The notes under the pieces were generated by a model, which was not told where the DNA came from, ran no database searches, and saw nothing but the letters and a program-made list of their open reading frames with translations. Below are positions 1 through 13,270 of a DNA stretch of 64,000 nt, one piece after another. The position numbers and the translations under genes were made by a program. Numbering within the stretch: position 1 is the stretch's first letter; every line of letters begins with the position of its first letter. The stretch comes from Ectobius pallidus (Eukaryota > Arthropoda > Insecta > Blattodea > Ectobiidae), in NCBI GenBank assembly GCA_964059195.1, contig CAXKWD010000009.1, positions 47,897,160 through 47,961,159 of the forward strand, written 5' to 3'.

Positions 1-2559
1 ATTGAAGGAAACCGAACTTGCCAATTTGTTTTCTCGACATTCATGTGGGCTGCTTTGTTACACATCTTAACATCTAGTAGAACGAAGAAAAGTTATGTTT
101 TATGTCTAAAGCCACAAATACTCCAACGTGGAGGTAAGATGCGGAAAGATTGCCATCTATGAGATGCCATTGTGATGGACTTTACCGGTTGATTGCAAAT
201 TCCCTACACCCAGCTTACTCTCTCTTTCTTTTTTTTTAACAATTTACAAGGTTTAATAATATTGATGAAAATTTATATTAAGGGCGCCATCATCAATACT
301 CTTCTCTCTTCTTTTTATTTTGCATCAGCCAGAACATATTACGAGCCCAATCACAAATTTAATTATAGATACACAGGCTATGTACCTACAGGCCTCTCGG
401 CTAGCTTTTTTTTTATTTAACAGTGGAGATGGGAATGGATTCGGCTCTGTCCGTGGCTCTCAGAACATTACAAGGATAGGGGCCAAAATATATGAACTTC
501 ACGAAAATTTACTTTGCATAACAATAACCATAATTTATTTAATATATATATTTTTTTTTCTTTTTCAACAATAACAATCTGATTTACAATAAATTACATT
601 TACTCTGGGGTTTTCCCCTTTTTAACAACTACTTATCCTTAAAATCTTTAGATCATCCGTTCCGAACAACATTAACCATTCAACACTTTTATTGGAAAAT
701 TTATTATTCAGTTCCTATTTATCAGGTTAGTAGCCCAGTTTAACTGTATTAATGTGTTCCTTGTTATATAAGACAAATTCTTAATTAATTACTTTAATCT
801 CTTTCCTTTCTTTATTTCCAGGTATCTACTAGAACGTCTCAGATTACCCTTATACTTTACTACTAACTTGCGTAATCTTTTCCATTTGCAATTTCAAAAC
901 ATTTCAATATATATATTATACTTTCTTCCGTATGAATAAAGATTTTCAATTCGTAATTCAGTCACTGACTTGACCTATCATACCCAATGATTCCACCTAT
1001 TTCTCCTATACCAGTCCACTAGTCATTGTAGTCTATGAAGAATTGTACTCAAAGATAAATAGGAAAGACAATGTTATGAAGAAAGAAACGGAAGTTTAGG
1101 CCTATACCCACAGAGTGACTGGGGTAATAGACCACCGATACAGGGGCGGCGTCTAGATCTTGAGTTACAAACAATCTGACTCCCCTCCTGCAACCGGGAA
1201 AATATTAATGGGCCGCAAACAAAAATATAATTTTGAACAATCGATGTCAGAGGTCCCTGACACTCTTTCCTAGAGGCACGTGGGGCCGTTGTTCGCCTCC
1301 AACACCGATGACTTTCACAATTCTCCTAAATCTCTTTATATTCTACTAGCATAGGCTTCGCCTACTACTGTATTTATATTTGTTTTATTTGGGACACTTC
1401 CGGCGTTCCCTCACCTCACCCTTGCCTTTTTTTTTTCTTCTCCTCTTTCTAATCTAACCAATTATTATTTATTATCTTTTAACTCCTTCCTCTTTAAGCA
1501 CTTTATACCATTGTTCTAATTTACCTACTTATTGTTATTCTGGTTTCCATACTTTTCAAGTTACTACCCTACACCATGGGCACCTAATTTTCTTGTTTCT
1601 AAATTCCCTAGAATTCTAGCTGAAACTAACTCACGCCCCAGGTCAGTAACTCTCTTTATAACCCTTGAGTGAACTTCTACTTCTATCCTACCCAGTAAGC
1701 TTTCCAATGGCATACGCCTAATGTACTGCTACTCATAGGCCTCCTTTTGCCTCTCAGTATTCACTTTCTTATCCCCCTCTATCATATTCCATACAATTCC
1801 CTCTCTTCGATAAATCTCTTTAAAAAAAACAACTCAACATTATAGGCCAGCATGAAATCCACTTATAGATAATCACCTGTCACCTAACGAAAACCAAGTG
1901 GGAGAGGCCCTCGTAAGCAATACTAAGTAAGCCCCTATTACCCTTCTTCCTTACTCCCCTCGCGTCCTGTCTTATAAAAAAACAAGGTTTGTATGAGCAT
2001 CAACAACTGCCCCTAGCTATGTATTCATTCGTGGGACAATTACCCATAGCAACCTAAAGTATAGAGATTTATCTTTACTATTCACGGTTTTACTCCTGAC
2101 TGCTCCTTGTGTAATTAACTTAGACCAGAAATGGAAACTGATTGGATCACTGTAATTTACTACCTCACCCTAGACTAATTACATCTATCTTCTAACCTGA
2201 CTCTTTTACCTTTCATTACGGCGTCTAGTCGCCACACATTTCTTAGAACCTGGCTTAAATAACAATGCCTCAAAATCTTTTCCACTTCCCAAAACAACAA
2301 AACAAAATGTTTAGATGATTATAATCAACGGGTGGTGACCAATTTATCCTCTGATCCTGAGTTGTTTCCATCCACTTTCTGATGTCCACATCTTCCTTTA
2401 TTCCAGGCTAAGCAACCGTGACCCACTCTTCTTTCCCCAGCTGGTGTTCGCTGTAGCGGTCTCTCGTACCGGCTGACGTGATGTGTTCTTCCAACTAACG
2501 ACTATCTCCATATAGTCGCGTCAGTGAAATTCCCCTTCAGAATTTCTTTAGATGAAAGT
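1..2559. other. Unassigned AT-rich DNA, no gene seen
   Basis: No open frame here looks coding and I recognise no element. The plus strand is pyrimidine-rich, so the minus strand is purine-rich. It could be intron or untranslated sequence of a gene starting near 2.7 kb on the minus strand, but I see no exon to support that. Confidence 0.4.
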
Positions 2560-2830
2560 CTGACAAACCATCATGTCAGGGCGCCTCTACCGCTGTCACA
2601 CATTCCAATCTCGTCTCCTCGCCTCCGTTTCTTCAACCTTTCTCTCTCGTAGTCAGAGACGTAATCCTCAACCGTTTTTCAGGTTCAACTCCTCTCCCGT
2701 CGACTCGCCGTCCACGCATGCGCACTTCTCCTTTTTCTGCAATTCAAATAAATTCAGGGCAGTATCGATAATCATGAAAATGTTCAATATCGATAGTTGC
2801 GGTCCCCCAACCCTTCCTTTGTTTTGGAAT
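2560..2830. promoter_or_regulatory. Promoter-like patch with two TATCGATA boxes and an NRF1-like site
   Basis: Two perfect TATCGATA octamers lie at 2763-2770 and 2788-2795, and a CGCATGCGCA site, like the NRF1/Ewg palindrome, lies at 2715-2724. The patch is richer in G+C and CpG than its surroundings. TATCGATA is the DREF/BEAF-type box found in many insect housekeeping promoters. I see the motifs directly; that they drive a gene is inference, and no adjacent coding exon was found on either strand, so direction is unknown. Confidence 0.35.
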
Positions 2831-2953
2831 GGTTTTTCTACCGTCTAATTGGCACGCAGCTATTTGCTTCGTTACACCATGTGAACTACATGAACGAGGT
2901 CGTTCAAGAACGAGCTGGAGATATAGTAGGCAGCTCGTTTACCAGCTCGTGAT

Positions 2954-4474
<1,521 letters not shown>

Positions 4475-4639
4475 CTCGTGATGCACTTGCCATCTATGAA
4501 ATGTCATGCGAACTACGTGAACTGAAAAGAGCTGCCTCAATATACAAACTTGTACCCAGCACAATGAACGAACTGACTCTTTTGAACGACTCTCATTTGT
4601 GTGCGGGAGCAAAAGAGCTAGCACGCACATTTGAGCTGG

Positions 4640-4805
4640 TAAGACCCATCACTAATAATACGTATTGTTTCTCAACTGTTTATTGACATGAATATGATTT
4701 GAATTTTATTTGATCAATTCAGTGTAATTTTCAGAAATTATATAATGTTTCAAGGGAAGGAATGGTTTGTTTGGATTATTATTATCAGCGATATTTCAAG
4801 AGTTA
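4640..4805 (+). repeat. Dispersed repeat, copy 1 (inverted relative to 24165-24325)
   Basis: About 165 bp here match the reverse complement of 24165-24325 with scattered differences. Shared landmarks are the palindrome AATACGTATT, TTTTATTTGATCAATTCAG and GGGAAGGAATGGTTTGTTTG. Neither copy shows ends or coding sequence, so the class is unknown. Confidence 0.75.
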
Positions 4806-4820
4806 AACCATCAGTATTTT

Positions 4821-4860
4821 ACTGCTGGTGCCCACGGCTTCGCCCGCCATTATTCATTGA
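4821..4860 (-). mobile_element. Degenerate Helitron-like 3' end
   Basis: Read on the minus strand this has GGGCGAAGCCGTGGGCACC followed by AGCAG, close to the GGGCGAAGCC...GGGC hairpin-type 3' end at 24521-24545. The terminal CTAG has decayed to CAG. The body would extend rightwards; its 5' end was not found. Confidence 0.4.
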
Positions 4861-5118
4861 CTCCAGGATTTTTAAGAAATTTACACTGGTAGATTATTAA
4901 AAATGTTTGTGGTTCAGAGCTATGAAAATTGTAAGTAAAAATAAAATTAGAATATTTGTTCATTGTGTTCATTTCACTTAGGCCTTATATAATAAAGAAA
5001 CGTTTTCCTAATTTTGTAGTCGTCATGAAAGTATACACTGCAAGAGACGAACATCGCCGAGTATACCCGATGTCTCACGAAGCGGGCGAGCGAGCAAGCA
5101 TGCTATTTAGGGCCGTTG
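4861..5118. other. Unassigned spacer
   Basis: No coding signal seen. It ends where the retrotransposon homology begins. Confidence 0.4.
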
Positions 5119-5674
5119 AATTGTATAAGAGTAGATAAGAAACTGACTTGGAACAACCATATCGAAAATACCATTCGTAGAGCTAGATGGTCACTTGTGA
5201 CCATCAAACGCACTATTGGAACAACCTGGGGCCTAAAACCTCGAATAAGCCACTGGCTATATGTTGCAATGGTCAGGTGCCAGATATCCTATGGTGCCAT
5301 CGTTTGGTGGCGCATAACACTACAAATAACTGTAGCAGGAAAATTGACCAAGCTACAGAGACTAGCATGTCTATGTATTACGGGGGCTTTCAGAAGTACT
5401 CCTTCCATTGCATTGGAGACTCTGTTGAACCTCCCACCCATGGACATTTACTTACAAGCAGAGGCCAGACTCACTGCCCATCGCTTAGTGCAAACAGGGA
5501 ACTGGAGGAACAGCAGCTCAGCAACTGCCCATACCTCCATATTAAGCTTCCTGGATATTACAGAGTTGAATATGAGGTCAGATCTCATGAACACTCAACA
5601 CTGTTCCTGTCCTCCTTTTAAGATCACTCTTGGTTCTCGAAATGACTGGAGTGGAGGAATTACACCTGATAGAG
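5119..5674 (+). pseudogene. Non-LTR retrotransposon ORF2, C-terminal part of RT (first half of a split gene)
   Basis: The open frame encodes the stretch that follows the RT active site in EN-RT-RNase H non-LTR elements. It starts near VDKKLTWNNHIE, continues through TWGLKPRISHWLY and YGAIVWW, and then LQRLACLCITGAFRSTP. The 5' part (endonuclease, RT palm) is missing, as usual for 5'-truncated insertions. The frame is open to 5673, where a DNA transposon begins, and resumes in the same frame at 9598. The same-frame join with one copy of AGAG gives continuous coding from the RT tail into RNase H. Substrate and role: reverse transcription of the element's own RNA. It is dead because of the truncation and the insertion. 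Confidence 0.85.
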
Positions 5675-6292
5675 GGGTCAGTCCAAGTCAAATCATCCAG
5701 GGGTGTGCACCCCACCCCCTCGGATTTTCATGAAAATTTTTTTACAGCATCTATGGACAAATATAACAACCCGTATTTTTCATTTTGTGCAAATTCACTT
5801 TAGTTTTTTTTTTATGATTTTTTTAAGAATTGCGTGTTTTTAGACAATTTGTTGCTAGGAGTGCAGGTTGAAAGTGGCACGTTTTGGTAAAAAATTATTT
5901 GTAAAGTTGTTACTTAATATTAAGTCATGAAACCCAACTGTTCTTACTTAAAATTTCACCAGGATTCCAAATATCTTATTGAAAATAACATTTGACTCAC
6001 ATAAAACTTTGTTTTTACTCTTCAAAGTTGGTGCTTCTGAAGTTTTTTCTTCCGTGCAGTCATATAAGTAGAAGTTCATAACTTTTTTCTGCCTGGTGGT
6101 ATCAGGCTGAAAGAGGTCTCATTTGAAAGAGGATGAAATGTACTACAATAGTATTAAATAAAATTCATGGGTATTTGATGTTATCATGCTATAAAAAAAG
6201 AAAAAGTATTATAGATGAAAATTTCCATTTTAGCGTTAAACTGTTATCAATGCAAAAGGTTGATTAGTTATATTGATTTTATACAACAATTA
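5675..6292. repeat. Left long terminal inverted repeat of DNA transposon 1
   Basis: Pairs with the reverse complement of 8968-9597 over about 620 bp with scattered mismatches and small indels. Both arms contain the same words, for example around 5757-5800 against 9440-9510 and 6220-6290 against 8970-9050. Confidence 0.85.
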
Positions 6293-6454
6293 ATACAGCT
6301 TGTACACTATATTAGGCTTAAAAATACTAGTCATAAATTCAATTTGATATCAAGGATAGCCTAATATTTAATATTTTTAGGTAGGATTAAAAAGAAAGAT
6401 AGCTTGGGTGTGCTTAAAGATAATGCAATTTTATGACTTACCAATGTGTTTGGC

Positions 6455-7439
6455 CTAATCTTTCCTTGGCCAGGCAGCATTAATGTTTTTTTTTTCACTT
6501 TTTTTTGAAAGACTGAACATCATTCGTCCTACTTGAGAACTTAATTCTGGTAGGCCTATATCTATGGAGCAAATTATGTCTGTAAAAGGGACCCAGAACT
6601 TATCCTCTCTTCCAGTATTTTTGTGTTCTGGCCAAAAAAAGGTTTGTGATGGCATTGACTAGGTGGTCCAAATCTTGGGCCTTTTGTGCTACTGGAGATA
6701 TAGATTCTGTTGATGAAATTGAAGAATCAGATTGTAGTTCATTTTCTGGTAGCCTCAAAACACGTGCAACCTTTGTTTGCATTTTATTTTTAATTTCATT
6801 TATTTTTCGTTTGGCATATTTTACCTTTGATCCTGATGCTAAAGATTTAACTTTTATTGGTGAAACTCCTATTGTTGCCATACTTGAGTCTAATTCATAC
6901 TTTTCTAAAACTTTTGAAGGTGTATAAATTTTTTTAGATTTCTTCGCAGGTGTTAAAACACTACTGCCACTAAATTCTCCTTCATAAGACTGACTACAAA
7001 CACTTTTCTGGTCGTTGTCTTCTTCTTCATCATCATCATGCAAAACAACTTTTTTTCTGCAGTTGTCACAAATCTTTTTGCCTGGAATTAATACGATACC
7101 TTTTTTGCTTTTTACTTCTTTAGCAAATTTTAATGCAATCAGTCTTAACCCTGCTTTAATTACTTTTTTGTGGACTTTGTTTGGGTCACAACACTTCATT
7201 TGTTTATTTTCATAATACTCTGTATAGTATAGAAAGTGGTGCAAACATACATTAGAAGTAGGAGTCAATGTTCTTGCTATCCTCCAACTAAGAATTTCCT
7301 GTACTTGATCAGGTAAATTTGAAACCATCAGATTTTCTTCCTTATCTGTAAAATATTTACTATGACATTGGGAATTAGTTATCAGTCCCACACTGCACTG
7401 TTCTTTAGGTGATAACATCAACTCTTCATCTGAACTCAT
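6455..7439 (-). pseudogene. Accessory or transposase-like protein of DNA transposon 1 (frameshifted near its end)
   Basis: The frame runs 279 codons from ATG at 7439. It has an acidic N-terminus, then a CLHHFLYY...CCDP segment, then PGKKICDNCRKK, whose Cys-Cys pairs suggest zinc binding. A run of Asp/Glu and a Lys/Arg-rich tail (AKRKINEIKNK) follow. Near 6640 the frame shifts into an overlapping one that continues WPEHKN..DKFWVPFTDIICSI to 6455. That piece resembles the Trp-Pro / Ile-Ile-rich C-terminal domain in the proteins of DNA transposons 2 and 3 of this window. No DDE core is visible, so it is either a separate accessory ORF or a deleted transposase. Family assignment to Sola-like elements is from memory. 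Confidence 0.5.
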
Positions 7440-7729
7440 TTTTACAGCAAGTAGTCTACCTAAATTAGCCTATATTGTAATTCATCAACAATTCTAATTT
7501 ACTCACTGCACAAAAAACTAAATCCAAAACTCACATTTTCTAACTTATTAGAAAAACTATTTCACAAAACTACTGTTCACAATTAGCATACTTGTTAATA
7601 ATGAACTAAGATGAACTGTCACAACAGAGTTTCAAAACTAACTGAGGTAAGAGAAGCCAATGTTCCTCTTGACCTGTACTGACAAGTTCTTTTGTTTGGT
7701 CTCTTGTCTGTGAGTCACATGATTTACTA

Positions 7730-8445
7730 CAGTGAGTCCCCCGCAAGAGTTGGCCAATGACGCGGGTTCCTGCGGCACGGCGGGCACAGCTCCAACTCCC
7801 GAGTGATCGAGTGAAATATCTATGATAATAAAGCCGCGATGGGTGTAATGATTCAGGTTCTCACATTTAAAGTAAAATTACAATGAAAATAAACACGTAC
7901 CTCATCACACGAGATGTTGGAAATGTTCTCCTCTTGCATCCACACAATACTGGCACCTTTTTAGAAAATTTTCTTTCACGCGCATAAGTTCAGCTTCCGA
8001 GACAGAGTTCATTTCTCTTGTGATAGGCCTATGCGATATTGTCTTTAATTTCTTCTAACAGTAGGCTATGTGAATATTATTTATGGGGAAACTTGAAAAA
8101 TAAAGTGTATAGGTCAATTTCCCATACATTAGAAGAACTTAAAGACAAAATCACAAGAGAAATTAACTTTATCTCGGAAGCTGAACTTATGCGCGTGAAA
8201 GAAAATTTTCTAAAAATGTGCCAGTATTGTGTGGATGCAAGAGGAGAACAATTCCAACATCTCTTGTGATGAGGTACGTGTTTATTTTCATTGTAATTTT
8301 AACTGTAAATGTGAGAACCTGAATCATTATACCCATCGCGGCTTTATTAGCGTAGATATTTCACTCGATCGCTCGGGAGTTGGAGCTGTACACGCCGCGC
8401 CGCAGGAACCCGCGTCGTTGGCCAACTCTTGCGTGGGACTCACTG
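7730..8445. mobile_element. Palindromic (foldback) mariner derivative nested in DNA transposon 1
   Basis: The ends are CAGTGAGTCCC and GGGACTCACTG, flanked by TA on both sides (7728-7729, 8446-8447), the Tc1/mariner rule. Unusually, the inverted repeats are about 290 bp each and contain part of a transposase gene. The left arm, read on the minus strand, and the right arm, read on the plus strand, both encode the same mariner transposase C-terminus. The element therefore looks like two 3' halves of a mariner joined head to head around a spacer of roughly 130 bp. It has no complete transposase. Confidence 0.85.
8039..8269 (+). pseudogene. Mariner transposase C-terminal fragment (right arm)
   Basis: The frame reads YYLWGNLKNKVY, then HTLEELKDKI, then RVKENFLKMCQYCVDARGEQF before the stop. 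This is the pattern that follows the last catalytic Asp in mariner transposases (YFLWG-LK--VY...HTLDELK...R---N---R---C). The catalytic triad is upstream and absent. The left arm carries a second inverted copy of the last roughly 40 codons (about 7880-8021, minus strand) with a few substitutions. Both copies are inert. Confidence 0.8.
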
Positions 8446-8967
8446 TATTATGATAATGTTAAACCTACCATCCTGTTGGGAGTAATAAAGGACTCCCTTT
8501 GTATTCTCCACAGACATTTATATTATACTTAATGGTCTTGTGTCTCCAAGAGAAGTGAACAGTTAAAATCATTGTTTATGTTAATGTTATGTGTCTATTT
8601 ATATTTGTTTGTATTGTAACTGTTGAGGCATGCACTAATTTTATTCAGGACCCTGTGGTCAATCATGTTTAAATGATCTGATGCCAATTTTGTTGGATTA
8701 ATAAAATATTTTAATTACTGTAATAATTTTTATTATTACATCATTTCATTTTTGGGTTTTTAAAGAGTCATAAAATAAAATCTTTCATTACATGTAAAAG
8801 TTAAATTTCATTCAAACAAAAAATATGTCTTACATTATTATGTTTTAGCATATTACAGATCTACTTTTCACCTGACTGTCACCTAAAAAAATTCTTAACA
8901 ATACCCTAGATTTCAAAACAAAATTTGTGATTCCTTTTTTAGGTCTATTAGAGTGAACAAATCTATA

Positions 8968-9597
8968 TGTTAATTGCTGTATAAAATTAATATCACTAAT
9001 CTAACTTTTGCAATGATAACAGTTAATGCTAAAATGGAAATTTTCATCCATAAAACTTGTTCTTTTTTTTATAACATGATAACATCAAATACCCATGAAT
9101 TTTATTTGATACTATTGTAGTACGTTTCATCCTCTTTCAAATGAGACCCTTTTCAGCCTGATACCACCAGGCAGAAAAAAGTTATGAACTTCTACTTATA
9201 TGACTGCACGGAAGAAAAAACTTCAGAAGCACCAACTTTGAAGAGTAAAAACAAAGTTTTATGTGAGTCAAATGTTATTTTCAATAAGATATTTGGAATC
9301 CTGGTGAAATTTTAAGTAAGAACAGTTGGGTTTCATGACTTAATATTAAGTAACAACTTTACAAATAATTTTTTACCAAAACGTGCCACTTTCAACCTGC
9401 ACTCCTAGCAACAAATTGTCTAAAAACACGCAATTTTTTAAAAAATCATAAAAAAAAAACTAAAGTGAATTTGCACAAAATGAAAAATACGGGTTGTTAT
9501 ATTTGTCCATAGATGATGTAAAAAAAATTTCAAGAAAATCTGAGGGGGTGGGGTGCAAAATGTTGTTTTCTCTGGATGATTTGATTTGGAATGACCC
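8968..9597. repeat. Right long terminal inverted repeat of DNA transposon 1
   Basis: Partner of 5675-6292; see that entry. Between the mariner derivative and this arm (8448-8967) I see only AT-rich sequence with no coding signal. Confidence 0.85.
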
Positions 9598-10446
9598 AGA
9601 GGCCAGGACCAACTTGTGTGGTTCACAGATGGATCCCGCATAGGGGATCAATCAGGTGCAGGCATATTCAGCCTATCTCCAAGGACAAATGTCAGTATAA
9701 GCCTTGGAAAATACTGCACAGTTTTTCAAGCAGAAATAATTGCTATCTTGAGCTGTGCAGTCAGAGGAATTGAGAGAGGCTACCGTGGTAAGCGAATTCT
9801 CATCCTCACAGATAGCCAGAGTGCTTTAAAAGCGCTCTCCTCAGACCAGGTAAAATCAAAACTGGTATGGGAATGTTTGAATTCCCTTACTGCCCTTTCA
9901 TCCCACAATAGCCTCGAACTAAAGTGGGTGCCTGGGCATCAGGGAATTGTAGGAAATGAAAAAGCAGATCAACTGGCAAAAAAGGGTGCACAGATACCCT
10001 TTGTCGAACCTGAACCCGTGGTGGGAATCAGTATAAATACTGCTAAAACCTTGGTTAAAACATGGATCAGGGAAAGACACCAACTTAGGTGGCAAACCTA
10101 TCCAGGACAAAGACAGGCCAGGAAACTGGTCCTGGGTCCAAGCAACCCTCTCTCCTCATCTATCTTAAAATTGGACAGAAGAGGAATAAGGAAAGTGGTT
10201 GCGTTAATATCTGAACATGGTCACTTCAGAAAACATCTACGCAAAGTGGGACTCTATGAGGATGATCCCATCTGCAGATTATGCAAACAGGATGAAGAGA
10301 CGGGCTCACACATCCTGTTTGACTACCCAGCCCTGGCAAGAAAGATGTTTACTCTCTCTATATCCAGGGAATACCTAGGGAATGAAAAGGACATTGGAAC
10401 CAAAATACTACACCTTGTTCAAGGGACAGTTTTTGGGAAACAGTGA
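9598..10446 (+). pseudogene. Non-LTR retrotransposon ORF2, RNase H domain (second half of the split gene)
   Basis: Continues the frame of 5119-5674. An RNase H domain is clear: FTDGS (first Asp), AEIIAI (Glu), LTDSQSAL (Asp), WVPGHQGIVGNEKAD (His and last Asp), so all catalytic positions are present. It is followed by a C-terminal Cys-His cluster (CRLCKQDEETGSHILFDYP). The frame stops at 10444-10446 and soon after comes an AATAATAATAAT stretch (10459-10471), the kind of short 3' tail seen in I-group elements. The RNase H domain would remove the RNA strand during target-primed reverse transcription. The domain is open, but the parent gene is 5'-truncated and interrupted. Confidence 0.88.
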
Positions 10447-10509
10447 GATCTTCTCGCCCAATAATAATAATAAGAGAAAGGTGCACTCAAGTGAGCATTT
10501 ATGTATAAA

Positions 10510-13270
10510 TTATTCTTTGCTGATTTCCGTTATTGATTTTTGTCTATTCTTGCATTTTGTTATGTGATAAGTATCACAGCTTTCGCCGCACAGCATGCAA
10601 ACACAGTTATTATCGGGTTTGTGGTATCTCGTATTCACACAGATTTTGTGATGAAAACCGTGTATAGCCAGTCTGGTTATCACATGTCTTTGGTCTTGAC
10701 ATTCTTTGGTCCACGTTCTCTCTAGCATTGCAGATGTGCCGTAGAAATCCATTTCGATCTCGTCTTTTTTTCTGTTTCTGATCTCTATGTGCTTCTGGTA
10801 TGGCTCTGTGGACGGTAGATGGTGTTGCGCTCTTATATCCTCCACGAAGTATGATTCCCTCATGAGCTCGTATGCTAGTCTCGAAGACGCTGTTTTCCCC
10901 ACCCCCATTGTCTTCTTCATGAACATTGCTTTGACTTTTTCAATTTTGGTTAAATCGCCTACTGTGAGGTTTTCCCATATGATCTGGATCCCATAGGTTA
11001 TAATAGGCGCGATCGCTGTGTTGAAGAGTGACATCGCTGTGCTTGTTGAGAGACTGGTTATGTTCTTTATATTGTACATGGCTCTGATAACTGCTGCTGA
11101 CCTGTCTTGTATGTGGATGTTGAAGGATGTTGCTCTCATCTGCAACGTTATGCCCAAGTACTTATATTTATTTACGTTGGTTAGCGGGTTGCCTAGGAGT
11201 GACATGCTATCTCCAGCTGCAATCTTTCCTCCCTTCCTGAACGTCATCTGCACTGTCTTCTCCTCGTTGATCGTTAGGTCATTTTCCTTTGCCCATTTCT
11301 CTAATTCGTCGATTGCCACCTGTACCTCCATCTTGTTTTTCGACCCGATCATCATGTCGTCTGCGTACAAAAGTATCGTCGCCTTCGAATTTGCTGTTAT
11401 TATTTTCATGACATCTGCGGTGTAAATATTGAATAGTGTAGGGCTGATTGGATCACCCTGCAGCACGCCATTTGTTTGGGTGATTTTCCTTGACGTTGCG
11501 ACATTGTTGTCAATTTGGACATAGTTATATGCCAGAACATTCTCCATTATTTTTGATATAGGGTGATCGTTCCCAATCATTCCTTTTAGTTTTCCCATCA
11601 ATATTTGCCTGTTGATCAGGTCAAATGCCTTCTTGAAGTCTACAAAGACCACATAATACTTCCCTTTAGGGTGTCTTTAGAGCTTCGGCTACTTGGTCCA
11701 ATAGGTATGCAACTGCTTGGATGGTGTTTCTCCCCTTCCTAAATCCAAACTGGCATTCTGGGATATATTGATCTGTCATTGTTAGGAGTCTCGTGTTGAG
11801 GATCTTGGTGAACAGTTTAAATGTGGTGTTTTCCAGTACTACTCCTCTAAATGAGTCTAAGTTTGTGGTGTCTCCTTTCCCCTTGTACAATATCTTCAGG
11901 GTAGCCGTTCTCCAACTTGCCGGTATCTCCCCTACTTCGAGGCATTTGTTCAGCACATCCAACCAGAGATCTTGCATTATGTTTGCGGATTCCTTTAGGT
12001 GTTCCACGTAGATATTGTCTGGTCCTGCTGCCTTCTTGTTTTTTCCTTGTTGTATTGCTGTCTGCAGTTCTTTTTTAGTTATTTGGGCGTGCCTATGGAT
12101 GCTTGTTGTGGAGATGTCGTATGCCTTATCTCTCTGTTGCTTATTCAAGATGTTTGTGAAATGTTCCTCCCATTTTTCCACACTTATTTCTCCTGTAGTG
12201 AGTGGGGCTTTCTTCTTGAGTGCTAGGAAGGGGTCGGCCTTAGCTTCCTCAGCCAGCTTCTCTGCCTCGTTCTCCAGATGTTCTGCTCGTTTTCTCTTTA
12301 TTAGCTGCTTATATTTTTTTCTCTTCTCTGCGTAGTAGGCTAGATCTTCCTGTGTCTTAAGTGTTCTGGCTTTCTCCAGAGCTCGCAGTACTTCTTTCCT
12401 CTCGTCGTAGCATTTCGCGTCGAACCATAGTTGTGCATGTCTCTTTCTCCTTGTCTTGGAGGCTGTGTTTATTAATTCTATTGATATGCGCATGGCTTCG
12501 TCGATGTTTCCTTTCCCTACCAGTTCTCTTGCTTTTCCAATTTGTCCGGTGGCTTGTTCTAGGATTTCTTGATCCAGTTTCCTGGAGGATCGATTCTCCT
12601 TGCTAACGGTTCTTTCTGCTTGGGATGGTTTTGTGATGAACTCTGTGACTATTGGGATGTGCTTTCTTATGGGTGCGGCGCTAGACGTCCATAGTCCTTC
12701 TTGTATGCTAGCTCGCAGTCCGTCTCCTCTGTGAAATATGAGGTTGATAGCACTGGTTCCATTTGGAGCTATGTATGTTGGATTTTCTTTCTTATTCACC
12801 AGTGTGAACCCTTCCTCTTCGAGGATTTCCATTACTAAGTCTGTTTTTATGTTTGGCTTGTCTATTCGGCAGTTGAAGTCACCTGAAAGGATCACGTTTT
12901 TATCATACCTGGTTTGTTCTATTACCATAGAGAGTATGTCTATTATTTCGTCTGTTGGTGTGTCTGGGGGGATGTAGATGCCGATCAAGGTGGCTGATTC
13001 CGTTCTGATAATTATCGTGTTTTCCTCCTTGAGCTTTACTTCAAAACCTCCTAGTGTTCCTCTTGTGAAGCAAGTGACGCCTCCTGCAGGCCTCCCTTCC
13101 GTTGGTCTGGCGTATGCATGCGTTGCGTAGAATCCTTGTAGGTCCAGTGGTTCCATGAGAAATGTTTCGGTGAGAATTATTGCATCGGCGTTTTGTAATG
13201 TCTCTTGTGGTACGTATGGTAGTGCATTTTTGATTCCCTCAATGTTCCAAAGCAGGACCCTAATGATCTT
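10510..13270 (-). pseudogene. ORF2: endonuclease-reverse transcriptase, one frameshift
   Basis: An APE-type endonuclease comes first (LLWNIEG, LTETFL, SGDFNCRID). It is followed by an RT with FGFRKGRNT, VFVDFKKAFD, GVLQGDP and YADDMMIG, the last containing the catalytic Asp pair. A C-terminal CMLCGESCDTYHITKC Cys-His motif ends it. The frame is continuous from about 13270 to 11666 and from 11652 to 10510. Between them one extra base in a run at 11669-11671 shifts the frame just before the VFVDFKKAFD motif. No RNase H is present. The endonuclease start lies just after the ORF1 stop, and the first in-frame ATG after that (13156) is already about 40 codons into the domain. Translation therefore probably begins upstream or by frameshift or reinitiation. 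Confidence 0.85.

Larger units (their letters stand above)
5675..9597 (-). mobile_element. DNA transposon 1 with GGGTCA(T/G)TCCA ends, long TIRs and AGAG duplication (Sola-like)
   Basis: The left end reads GGGTCAGTCCAAGTCAAATC and the right end, inverted, GGGTCATTCCAAATCAAATC. The terminal inverted repeats run about 620 bp. A 4-bp direct repeat AGAG flanks the unit at 5671-5674 and 9598-9601. Removing the unit plus one AGAG rejoins the host retrotransposon frame codon for codon, so the ends are certain. On the minus strand it carries a 279-codon transposon protein (6600-7439). The same end motif and 4-bp duplication recur in two other elements at 32203-41044 and 41339-45215. From memory, 4-bp duplications and this kind of protein fit the Sola superfamily; that name is inference. 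Confidence 0.85.

Noticed and set aside
193..574. Two overlapping short open frames near the start
   Set aside because: Low-complexity Phe/Ile-rich translations of T-rich DNA without motif, splice or start context.
6646..7215. Plus-strand frames of 93 and 66 codons
   Set aside because: Antisense of the minus-strand transposon protein.
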